Assembly (NCBI GenBank): GCA_015039465.1 | Contig: MU130702.1 | Coordinates: forward strand, 518,861 to 582,860 | Length of the DNA stretch: 64,000 nt | Reading direction: 5' to 3' | Source: Phlegmacium glaucopus | Lineage: Eukaryota; Basidiomycota; Agaricomycetes; Agaricales; Cortinariaceae | Shown: positions 38,004-47,777 of the stretch, one piece after another | How positions within the stretch are numbered: the stretch's first letter is position 1 | Layout: every line of letters starts with the position of its first letter | Translations under genes and position numbers: made by a program | Notes under the pieces: model-generated | What the model was told of the DNA's origin: nothing | Databases searched by the model: none | What the model saw: only the letters and a program-made list of their open reading frames with translations

Positions 38004-38918
38004 ATGATGGCCGGAGTGTGCCAGAGTCCGCCTTGAGCCGGTGAGGCGGAGTTCTCATTTCCGACTTTCTTTGGCGTAGATGATAGGCTACTCGCACTCC
38101 CGAAACATTTAATGCTGTTTGCTACCGAGTTAGGAATCTGAACTGAAACTCCTTTATCTACACCCATTTCAAATTGTTCTGGTTATGGTTATACTATATT
38201 GCAATTGTTTCTGCCTATAATTTGGTCTGGTGAACTCCCAGTCTGGACTTCACAGCATGTTTCCAATGTATCCTAACTTCCCCGCCATTGCTCAGAATTT
38301 CGGATAAACGTATATATATAGTTCAAGATTAGATAGCATTCAACGCCGAGAGGCCTTTCTTCGGGGTTTCCTTTTCAACTTGAAAGCGATATCTTGAAGC
38401 TTGAAGGAAAGAAGTCTGTTCAATCAATCTGCCTAGGGAAGGTGCAGTCCTGGTATCAGTTTATGCAGCAAGGTGGTGTGAAGCTTTTATTATGAATAGT
38501 CCTCAGTGCACAAAGGTTCTCCTGGAAGTTGATGCCAATATTTCAGACACGAGGACATAGGAGTCCGCAGGAAACCCAGTATGCCTACAAAGTTACATTG
38601 GTTTGAATATTCCAATCAACTGTCGTTATTCATATTGGTTCAATAGACCGTCAGACCTTGTTAGACGACATATGGCTTCGACGTTGCATGCGTCCCAATA
38701 CTTTCAGCCTACCAGGAAGATTAGGACATGTGGTGTGTCGCCAAGAAGATGGCTAGTTCCACGACAACTGTTCTTCTTACATAAGTCACGGTAAGTCACG
38801 AGCTTTACACATCCCGTCGGATGAGAGATCATGTGTATGAATCCTACCCGTTCCATTTGCCATCAATCGTCCTCAACTTGCATCTTCACACTGACCTCCT
38901 TGTCTCTCGCTTACTATC
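38004..38918. promoter_or_regulatory. 915-bp intergenic region upstream of NNT
   Basis: This region has no supported gene. A 7-bp stem with a 10-nt loop (38027-38033 and 38044-38050) sits just after the aldolase stop, probably in its 3' UTR. An AT run (38311-38320) and a tandem TAAGTCACG repeat (38783-38801) lie further on. Short frames inside it have no recognisable features. Confidence 0.5.
38783..38801. promoter_or_regulatory. Tandem TAAGTCACG, AP-1-like motif pair upstream of NNT
   Basis: The 9-mer TAAGTCACG occurs twice with a single G between the copies. The core TAAGTCA is the reverse complement of TGACTTA, close to the binding motif of fungal bZIP (AP-1/Gcn4-type) factors. It lies about 120-135 bp before the NNT start codon. 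Binding is inference. Confidence 0.4.
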
Positions 38919-41900
38919 ATGCCTTTGAGGCACTGTCTTTCAACTGGCAGAGCGTTCAGAACGTTCAAGTCCAAGCCTTGGTGGCCCGCACCACGCACCA
39001 TTGCTTGTATAGCACTTGGAGGTCAGCTTATACTAATTTTGAGATCATGAAATTTAAACTAGCTGCTGGCCATAGGTCGTCGTTGCTTCCATGCAAGTAA
39101 TAGAGCTTATGATACAATTTCAGAAAAACCACCTTCAGACGGCTCTGGTATCCCTTATACGTCCTTGACGATTGGTGTCCCTCGTGAACTCTTCCCAAAC
39201 GAGCGCCGCGTTGCTCTCACGCCGCAGAATGTCTCACTTTTACTCAAGAAGGGATTTGCTCAAGTCTTGGTGGAACGGAATGCTGGTGTCGAAGCCCAGT
39301 TCCTAGATGAACAATATGTTGCCGCAGGCGCAAAACTGGTCTCACAAGACGAACTGTATAGATCTTCGAATATCATGCTTAAAGTTAGACCTCCACTTCT
39401 GGGGCAAGAGGTTGAACTTTTGAAAGAACAAACTACTGTCATCTCCTTCCTCTACCCAGTTCAAAACAAGCCTATTGTTGATACCCTTGCGACTCAGAAA
39501 GTCAATGCTTTTGCCGTAAGTTTGCATTCTCTTATCCAGACTACGTTCAAGTGGGTTGTAACATCGGGAAATATTAGATGGACATGATACCCAGGATCTC
39601 ACGAGCTCAAGTGTTTGATGCTTTGAGGTGATATAATCATTCCTTCATGAGTCGTAGGCTAGCGTTGATGGCCCTCTTCCACTCTTCAACAGTTCCATGG
39701 CGAACATTGCAGGATACAAGGCCGTCTTAGAAGCGTCCAACCACTTTGGTAGATTTTTAACAGGTCAGGTCACGGCAGCTGGGTGAGTTTATATGTCACT
39801 CCTCACGAGATGGTATTCGAGATTCCTAAACCTGATTTTCAGGAAGGCAAGTCGGCCACGTTGTGATATCGAGTAACCTGATCTAACACAAATTAGATTC
39901 CTCCTTGCAAAATTCTCGTAATCGGTGCAGGCGTAGCAGGATTGAGTGCAATTGCCACCGTAAGATAATAATTCCTCGATGACTATTTAATTGGTGACCG
40001 CAGATTTATCAAGGCAAGACGGTTGGGCGCCATTGTTCGTGGTTTCGACACACGTTCAGCTGCAAGAGAGCAGGTTCAATCTTTGGGTGCAGAATTCATT
40101 GAAGTTGAAATTCAAGAAGAGGGTGGTGGGGCTGGTGGTTATGCCAAAGTCATGTCCAAAGAATTCATTGCTGCAGAAATGGCCCTTTTCATGGAACAGT
40201 GCAAAGACGTTGACATTGTGATAACAACTGTAAGTCTGGTAGTATAATTACTTCGAAGTTTCATATGTTGATTTGCTACATAGGCGTTGATCCCCGGTCA
40301 ACCAGCTCCGAAATTGATCACCAATGAAATGTTGGCGGCTATGAAGCAAGGCTCTGTGATTGTAGACTTGGCGGCAGAGGCTGGTGGAAATTGCGAAGGT
40401 ACTCGTCCGGGAGAACTCAGTGTACAATCTGGAGTTACCATAATCGGTGAGCCCGTATGGACGTTCAGTGGACTGTAATGTTAAGTATCATTTTCAGGTT
40501 ACACCGATCTCCCTTCGAGACTGCCAACACAATCCTCCACTCTTTATTCCAATAATATCACAAAATTCCTTCTTTCGATGGGCGGTGAAGGCAAATTCTT
40601 CATTGATCTTAACGATGAAGTTGTACGAGGATCCCTCATTGTACATGAAGGTAAAATTTTACCACCTGTTCCCCGAACACTTCCCCCTCCTGTAGCCCCT
40701 CCTCCTACCCCTGCCAAGGCTGAAGAGACTACTTTGGCAATCACGCCTTGGCAAAAGGCCTCGCGGGAAGTAGCACTGGTAACCGCTGGGATGGGTGGTG
40801 TCGTAGTCCTGGGAAAAGCTACGGGAACAGCTTTCATGGACAGTTTCTTCACTTTCGGCCTTGCAGGACTTGTGGGTTATCGGTAGGTCGCATGCTTAAT
40901 TTTACTCACCTCACTGATCTCTCCTTTAGAGTGGTTTGGGGCGTCGCGCCTGCCTTACATTCCCCTCTTATGTCCGTGACAAATGCTATCTCTGGTTTGG
41001 TGAGGCGACTTCTGTCCATACTTCTTACGTGTGATCTACCGCTAATTGACATTATAGGTAGGAGTGGCTGGCATGTTTGTGATGGGCGGTGGTTATCTAC
41101 CTGGAACAATACCACAAACTTTGGGTGCCTTGGCCGTGCTCTTAGCAAGTGTGAACGTTGCTGGTGGTTTTATTCTTACCAAAAGGATGTTAGATATGTT
41201 CAAACGTATGTTGGTACATGATAATGAAGAGGTCAATCTCACGTCATCCTTATTTTAGGTCCCACTGATCCTCCGGAATATTCATGGTTATACGGTGTTC
41301 CTGCTGTCGTATTTACAGGAGGGTTTCTGGCGGCTGCGAGCACTGGGATGGCGGGTCTTGTTCAGGCCGGATATTTGACCAGCAGCCTCCTTTGCATTGG
41401 TTAGTGTTTCAACCTAGACGTATGAACTATTTTCTAAGGATCTTGTAGGTTCATTGTCAGGCCTTGGTTCACAAGTAACAGCAAGGCAAGGCAATGCCCT
41501 TGGCATTCTCGGTGTTGGCTCGGGTGTACTTGCGTCTCTCGGGGCGGTCGGCTTCCCACCAGAAGTAATCGCTCAATTTGCTGGCGTTGCTGGTGTGGGC
41601 GCATTGGTCGGTACTATCATCGGAAGACGGGTTACGGCAACTGAACTACCTCAAACTGTTGCCTTACTCCATTCCATCGTTGGTCTGTCGGCCGTTTTGA
41701 CGAGTATCGGAAGCGTGCTGCAGGATACAGCCCATCTGTCTACTCTCCATGCTGTGACGGCCTATCTCGGTGTAGTTATTGGTAGATTGTTTCCCCTCTG
41801 TTTTCCTTTAATATCACCCATCAATATTGCTACTAGGTGGTATCACCTTCACTGGATCCATCGTTGCGTTCCTCAAGCTTGCTGGAAGGATGTCGAGCAA

Positions 41901-43369
41901 GCCTCTCGCCCTTCCGGGCAAACATCTAGTAAACACCACCCTGTTGGGAGCAAATGCTGCGACCATGGCTGGTTTCCTATCAATGGCGCCTTCCGCGCCC
42001 TTAGTAGCAGCTTCTTTCCTTGGTGCAAGCACAATACTTAGCTTCCTGAAGGGGTATACAACAACGGCAGCTATAGGGGGGGCCGATATGCGTACGTCTG
42101 ATTTGTTAAGTCACAGGTAATCGGAACTGATGACAACTTTAGCTGTTGTAATCACTGTCCTTAATGCATATTCGTGGGTCCTTCTCTGGCATCAATGATT
42201 TGGACTCACATATTTTAAATAGAGGATTCGCTCTTGTCGCTGAGGGTACTTCGATTCTACAATTTCATGCTGCCTTGCTAACAACGAAATCAGGTTTCAT
42301 GTTAGACAATCCACTCCTTGTGTCTGTAGGTTCTTTGATTGGAGTTAGCGGCTCAATTTTGTCCTACATCATGGTATGTTTGATTTCCTTGTCGACTCTC
42401 TTCCAGGTTTTGATATGGTTCTGATGATCATTAGTGCGTTGCCATGAATCGCTCTTTGACGAATGTCCTATTCGGCGGCATCAGTAGCCCGGTCTCAACG
42501 GATGCACATAAAATGGAAGGTACAATAACCAAAACAACAGTCGACGACACGATTGATGCTTTGACGAATGCTGATAGTGTCATATTGGTAAGGCGAACAG
42601 ACTTCTGTGTGCTTATTTAAAACCAAAATATCTCCCTTAGGTCGTTGGATATGGTATGGCTGTCGCCAAGGCTCAGTATGCCATATCAGAGATCACAGCC
42701 ATGCTGCGATCTAAGGGCATTAATGTTCGAGTACGTTCCGACTTCCAAGACTCCTGAAGATAACCTTACACGTGTTATTTAAGTTCGCCATCCATCCAGT
42801 TGCGGGTCGCATGCCAGGACAATGCAACGTTCTCCTTGCGGAAGCATCAGTGCCCTATGACAGTGAGCCAAATGCTTATTTACGCTTGACCGAAGTAACC
42901 GTAAATCAGTTGTGCTGGAAATGGACGAGATAAACGAAGATTTCAAAGATACTGATGTGACCCTTGTTATCGGCGCTAATGATACTGTCAACCCTATTGC
43001 ACTCGAGGCAGGATCTGCGATCGCGGTGGGCATTGATCCCATCATCCTGTTGTCCTTACTTACAGATTTATAGGGAATGCCAGTCTTACACGCTTGGAAA
43101 AGCAAGCAAGTGATCGTCATGAAACGGGGTCTCGCCAGTGGCTATGGTATGTGTCCTAAAATCATGATAGCGTTGTCTCAACTGAATTTTTTTTTGCAGC
43201 TGATGTCCCTAACCCCATGTTCTACATGCCTGGAACAAAGATGTTATTTGGAGATGCAAAAGACACTTGTGATGGCAAGTGGTTTTTCTTGTCTTGTCTC
43301 GTCAAGTACTTGCTCATTAATGGGAAATCAGCTATCAAGCGAGGCCTAGAGGCACGATACGCGAAGTAA
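38919..43369 (+). CDS. nnt: Mitochondrial NAD(P) transhydrogenase (NNT), fused alpha-beta
   Basis: NNT uses the proton gradient to reduce NADP+ with NADH at the inner mitochondrial membrane. Twenty-four exons sum to 3171 nt (1056 aa); an optional extra 21-nt exon (39076-39096) would give 1063. The start [19 protein letters not shown] looks like a mitochondrial presequence. Domain I has [18 protein letters not shown], the Rossmann motif [11 protein letters not shown] and [10 protein letters not shown]. The membrane part runs from about 40770 to 42380. Domain III shows [44 protein letters not shown] and [19 protein letters not shown]. Introns 39847-39896 and 43275-43331 have GC donors. The exon at 39843-39846 is only four nucleotides. 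NNT occurs patchily in fungi. Confidence 0.94.
39843..39846 (+). other. 4-nt microexon (GAAG) in nnt
   Basis: Between introns 39783-39842 (GT-AG) and 39847-39896 (GC-AG) a four-base exon GAAG supplies the last base of Gly plus a Lys codon. This yields TAAG-K-IPP, the conserved linker before the Rossmann VIGAGVAG motif. No other pair of splice sites that I could find keeps both flanking exons in frame. Confidence 0.68.
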
Positions 43370-43655
43370 ATCGCTAGAGTTCAAGAATTTTGTATATAAA
43401 TATCTGGGTGGGTTACCACCGTTGTCCAAACAACTATTTGGTGGATTATTCCGAGTCTATTGTAGAATGACAGTTACAGTTCATTAATTTGTGCATTCCG
43501 CTTGGCCAATGGTAGTCAAATTATGAAGTTTTGCCATAATTGTTATCCATGGCACAAAGGTCCGGGGTATAGGAAGATAGATAGGGGATAATAGCCAATC
43601 TTCTAAAGATTGGGCGATAAGGTTGAGAACAAAAATTCACGAAAGTCATGAAATT

Positions 43656-45120
43656 TCAACGAATAAATGGTCTCAGCTCAGAATCGGACGTGGGAGGTGT
43701 TCCGCTGGACAAGGACGAAAGAGAGGCGAGGGAACTCGTCGAGGATGTGATAGCTAAGCCACCGAATTGAGGTGATGGAGAGGTACGTAGTGAGATATCT
43801 TCTTTTGACTTCTCGGGTTTTATCCATGACCACGGTTCTTTTGATATCACAATATTAACACGGGCAGGGTGTTGGTTGTATAGCCATGTCGCAATGAGTA
43901 CTATTAGTGAACCAAGGACAAAGGTGATGGTCATTTTGAAGTCGAAAAGGGCGACGGACGCGAGGAATGAAATGACAATGCTAAGGCTTGTTGCAAAGCC
44001 TTTTAGAATGTTGTCGGAGTATTTAATGACCATGGCCGTCACTAAGCCGCCTAATACCTGGACAAACACCGTCGTCCATGCCCACGCCCCAAAATCAATA
44101 AATAGACCGTACATAAAACCCTCTCCAGCCTGAGATTTAGAGGCGTTCTGGGTAAATATGATGGGCGCAAGGGCAGGCAGGAGCGAGAATAGTGAAAGCT
44201 GCACATTGCGAATCCAGAGGTCAGCTTGCGAATTTTTGAGGACCATCTCGAAGTATACCCCGGCCAACCCAGAAGTAAAACAAGCAGCTACAACTGCCAA
44301 GAATCCCTTCACGGCGTTCATTTCAAGTAATGCAGTGGTTACCGACACGCCACCGGAGCCATGGCTGTCAGTTCCAGCCTGAATTTGTACGACGCCAACG
44401 CCAATGGCAAGAAAAAACAACGATAACCATTGACTTGGCGAGAGCTTTTTGCGCAATAGGAGTACCGAGAACACCGCCGTCGTAAGAATTTTCATTTGAT
44501 AGGTGACTTGGAAGGTGGCTGCTTCCAGGTTGGATGCCGCAACATACTGTAGATTATTTTGAATGACTAGGAAGGTTTGGGTTTAAGTGGCAACTTTGTG
44601 TTCACGAAGCACAGAATTTACCATATAAAATAGCTGGTATCGAGAGTTTCCAACAATCAGGGCTCCACACGTCCTTCCACAGCTTCCGAAGGCGAAGAAG
44701 GTAAGTATGAGAATATGGGCGTTGCCCAGGTGGAAGAGGCGCCTGCGCCATTTCGTAGGAAGAGAGGTCTATACGGATAAAAGCGATAAGGAGAGATATG
44801 GATCCTTTTAAAATTTCGTTCATTAAAACGGCGGTTGCTGCTGAATATCTGCGTGAAGGTGGCATAGAAACGCGAGAATGATGCATTATGATAGTTAAAG
44901 CAGAGTTCTGGACAGCCAGAGTCACTAATCTACAAGGAAGGTCAGTGAAGATAAGAATCTCCTTTCAAACTACTTACGATAAGTATTTGAGGGGAACACC
45001 CCACAGCAAGGGTGGTACCGACGAGGGAACATTCAAGGAGGGTCCGAGCTCTATGTCGTGATTGCGATCATGGTCCTTGGCCTTGATATTCAGGCTGCTG
45101 AGCTGGATGGGCAGAGACAT
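43656..45120 (-). CDS. Nucleotide-sugar transporter (UDP-Gal/UDP-GlcNAc type, SLC35A)
   Basis: Three exons (44978-45120, 44622-44929, 43656-44566) give 453 aa. It has the layout of Golgi nucleotide-sugar antiporters, with about ten hydrophobic segments. Recognisable motifs are VTLAVQNSALTIIMHHSR, YVIQNNLQYVAASNLEAAT, FQVTYQMKILTTAVFSVLLL, LSPSQWLSLFFLAIGVGVVQ and GLAGVYFEMVLKNS. GGLVTAMVIKYSDNILKGFA follows, then a Ser-rich cytosolic tail. The SLC35A group carries UDP-galactose, UDP-GlcNAc or CMP-sialic acid; fungal members usually take UDP-GlcNAc or UDP-Gal. The substrate is not settled. The gene is convergent with NNT, whose stop is 286 bp away. Confidence 0.9.
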
Positions 45121-45262
45121 GAAGGTAGTGGAGACAGCTATGCAACAGCAGCCAGGGCACTGCTGCTAACTGCGTTGGTGATCCCAAGCTTTATTTGTAA
45201 CTCCCATCAATTGAATACATGTCATAGTTTGTGTTATTCTTGTATAATACATAAGGCTCGCT

Positions 45263-47269
45263 TCACCTCGCAAAACTACTCATCCTATCGTTTTCGTAAA
45301 AGCCGTATATACTGTATGTGGGACTACGATAATTCGCATAGGATTCTGGGTTGTTGTGTGCCAGCCCCATTTGCGTTAAAGATGGGAGAGGCACTGGAGA
45401 CGGCACACGGGGCGGTTTATCCATAGTCCGCAAAGGTAGAGTGATCGGTATGTTGCGGCGGGATCCAAGCTCTTCCTCCGCTTGCATCCTTCCGGTCTCG
45501 CTCTCGTCTCCATCCAAGGCCAGTCCAGAGAGTGACATTTGGCTCACCCCAAATTCCATTTTCATCAACTGTCCAGAGTCAGGCAGAGGTGCTGAAAGAG
45601 GAATGGTTTCCACAGGCTTTCTATCGCTGGGATTTCTCTTCCTGGGTCGCTTGTTTTCAGCCACACTCATAGAGTCATCAGGATACAGCGTTGGCACTGG
45701 AGATTCGGAATTTGGTGACGTCAGTCCAAGTGCATGTGTCAAGGCTTGAGCATCTCGCTGTCGTCTAGAATTAGACCTTTGCAGAGGGTTCTTGTCTATT
45801 CCGAAAGAATTTCTATGTGCGACATTAACCTTTGTCGCTGTAGCAATGGAATAGCTGCCACTAGGAAACGTTGAGACACGGGGATACGTGCCTGCTGCGA
45901 AGTAGGAGGATTTGACTCTTGCTCGTCTTTCAGAGGTACTAATTATCGGCGTTTCTTGGACCTGAATATACTCTGTCGGGGCAGGCGACAAGACTTCAGC
46001 ATCATATGCAAGATGTATTGACGACTCAGTTGAGTCACGACATTTCCTGTCTTCGAGTCCGCTCTGACTTTTCCGTTTGTTTAAAGTCTTTGATCTTTTC
46101 AGAACATCGCAGCCGTCTGCTGTGAAACCTGTTTCCCGAGCTCCGCCGATAGCCAATCCGATGTTTGCTTGAGGAGAATACAATGACATAGAGGTGACTG
46201 ACAGTCTGTTACTTGCGTTTGTAAGGATATTTGGGGGATGGTGCTGTAGGAATGATTGTCTAGTTAGATCTTGCGAATATTGGCTGGCTGGGTTTTGAGT
46301 AGTAGGCTGAGTTTGGCATGACGAACACGAATCGGAGTCATTGGTAGTAGTTTCTTGCGAACTGTTTATATCTTTATTTATAGATTGAGAAACTTTGGAT
46401 GCTGGCTGTGGATACTGAACCCAGGTCCACGTCGGCCCATGTGTGCCTTGCAAGGGTGAAAGCCTTTCCTTTCCTCCGAAAATTGGTGATTCTTTGGATT
46501 CATAGAACTGGTCGTCAGGGTCAAGATCATTGAGCACTGGCAAGGAGGGGGTAGGACGTGGTTGACGTGTAGGGCGGGTACACATCTTGATGATTATACA
46601 AGCACCCAATAGCAGAAGTCCAGCACCGACAGCAAGAAGGACGATAACGGCGAGGCTAACTTGATGGGGTTGAGAGTCTCTATGCGCTCCCGCATCCATA
46701 GTCTGAGTTGGAAGCATTTCGACTGGAGGCATCGATGAAGTCTCCGAGGCCTGTGTGCTTATATTGGCGGCAGTAGGGGATGCGACCAGCGACCGAAGCG
46801 GAGGCAAAGCCGAAAATGTATAAAGAGGTCTTGCCGTACGAGATCTTGTTGAGAACAAGAAAGAAACGGAAGTTGGAATGGCAACAGGATTTAACAAGGG
46901 AGAGCCGTAGCCTTGAGCATCAGCCGGCAATGGTGCTGTAGCCGTCCCAGGAGTTGGATTGGGTATAGCAGTTACTTCTGCTACAACTGGAAGTTCATTT
47001 TTAGCGCCTTTCCTGTCAAGAGCGATCTCGAGGGATTCTAGAACGGAGTTTTCTGGTTTAGCTAGATTGGAAGCCGGGGCACGAAGGTTGCTAGCAGAGC
47101 TGTGCTTGAGATGGGCCCTGCTGTCAGTGGACCTTCGAATCAGACGCTGCTTTAGAGATTTCCCAAGTCCTTTCTTGGATCGACGAAGAGGCTTCGTGTG
47201 CGAGAAGTTATGGGAAGGGCGACCTCCGCGACTTGACCCCAGTCTACTAGTAGCAGGAAGAGAAGGCAT
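45263..47269 (-). CDS. Single-pass membrane protein, Ser/Thr/Pro-rich, unknown
   Basis: An intronless 668-aa frame. The N-terminus is basic (RRSKKGLGKSLKQRLIRR near residues 30-46) and has no clear signal peptide. One strong transmembrane segment lies at about residues 204-228 (VSLAVIVLLAVGAGLLLLGA), followed by CIIIKMCTRPTRQ, a positive-inside signal for a cytosolic C-terminus. The region before the membrane is Pro/Ser/Thr-rich, the long C-terminal part Ser/Pro-rich and probably disordered. The topology resembles fungal wall-sensor or Skg6/Axl2-like proteins, but no family motif is visible. It is head to head with the Crb2-type gene across about 500 bp. Confidence 0.75.
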   Translation of the reverse strand: MPSLPATSRLGSSRGGRPSHNFSHTKPLRRSKKGLGKSLKQRLIRRSTDSRAHLKHSSASNLRAPASNLAKPENSVLESLEIALDRKGAKNELPVVAEVTAIPNPTPGTATAPLPADAQGYGSPLLNPVAIPTSVSFLFSTRSRTARPLYTFSALPPLRSLVASPTAANISTQASETSSMPPVEMLPTQTMDAGAHRDSQPHQVSLAVIVLLAVGAGLLLLGACIIIKMCTRPTRQPRPTPSLPVLNDLDPDDQFYESKESPIFGGKERLSPLQGTHGPTWTWVQYPQPASKVSQSINKDINSSQETTTNDSDSCSSCQTQPTTQNPASQYSQDLTRQSFLQHHPPNILTNASNRLSVTSMSLYSPQANIGLAIGGARETGFTADGCDVLKRSKTLNKRKSQSGLEDRKCRDSTESSIHLAYDAEVLSPAPTEYIQVQETPIISTSERRARVKSSYFAAGTYPRVSTFPSGSYSIATATKVNVAHRNSFGIDKNPLQRSNSRRQRDAQALTHALGLTSPNSESPVPTLYPDDSMSVAENKRPRKRNPSDRKPVETIPLSAPLPDSGQLMKMEFGVSQMSLSGLALDGDESETGRMQAEEELGSRRNIPITLPLRTMDKPPRVPSPVPLPSLTQMGLAHNNPESYANYRSPTYSIYGFYENDRMSSFAR

Positions 47270-47777
47270 CGCGACTAATAATTAGCGTGAAAACTGGAAA
47301 AGGAGGCTAGGCGAGCGCCCAGCGCCCAAGTATGAAAAAGATCAACAAATGATATACAAGATCAGAAAAAGACCAGGATGCTGAGCTAGTCAGAGAGAGT
47401 TCGAGTTCAAAGCGTTCATCATCATGCGACAATGGGGTTTCAGACGCGATAATATCACGTGATGCCATTCTACTGTTAGTACTGCTACATAGCACAGTAC
47501 TCAGTACATCGGCACACACTTATTGACCGCACTGAGGCAGTCTCTAGCTTGCATTTTGGATCGCGAGAATATAACAAAAATTCTCCCTTTTCGCTGTCTG
47601 TTTGCCCTTCGATTCATTCCATTTCAATTCAATTCAAATATTTTACGTATTTAGCTGTAAACCTTACTGAACCCTACATAGTTCTCTCCAAACGCTCCAA
47701 CTTTTTTCCTTCCCCCCCCCACAAGTCTTGTTCAGACATCAAACGCGTCATACCTCGTTCTCCCAACCTTGAACCTA
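47270..47777. promoter_or_regulatory. Bidirectional promoter region with an MluI cell-cycle box
   Basis: The 508-bp space separates the starts of the membrane-protein gene (-) and the Crb2-type gene (+). It contains a palindromic ATCACGTGAT (47454-47463, E-box core CACGTG), a pyrimidine-rich run (47701-47720) and ACGCGT at 47743-47748. A second ACGCGT overlaps the first codons of the Crb2-type gene (47782-47787). Confidence 0.55.

Noticed and set aside
38027..38050. Hairpin after the aldolase stop as a terminator
   Set aside because: The stem is only 7 bp, and fungal Pol II genes do not use intrinsic hairpin terminators. It was left as a structural note.
38603..39100. Short open frames upstream of NNT as genes
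   Set aside because: They have no recognisable motif, no plausible splicing partners and an amino-acid make-up that looks random; one of them overlaps the NNT first exon in another frame.
39076..39123. A 21-nt exon followed by a 27-nt intron in the NNT presequence region
   Set aside because: A single 102-nt intron (39022-39123) gives the same frame and is simpler. Both are in phase, so only cDNA can decide.
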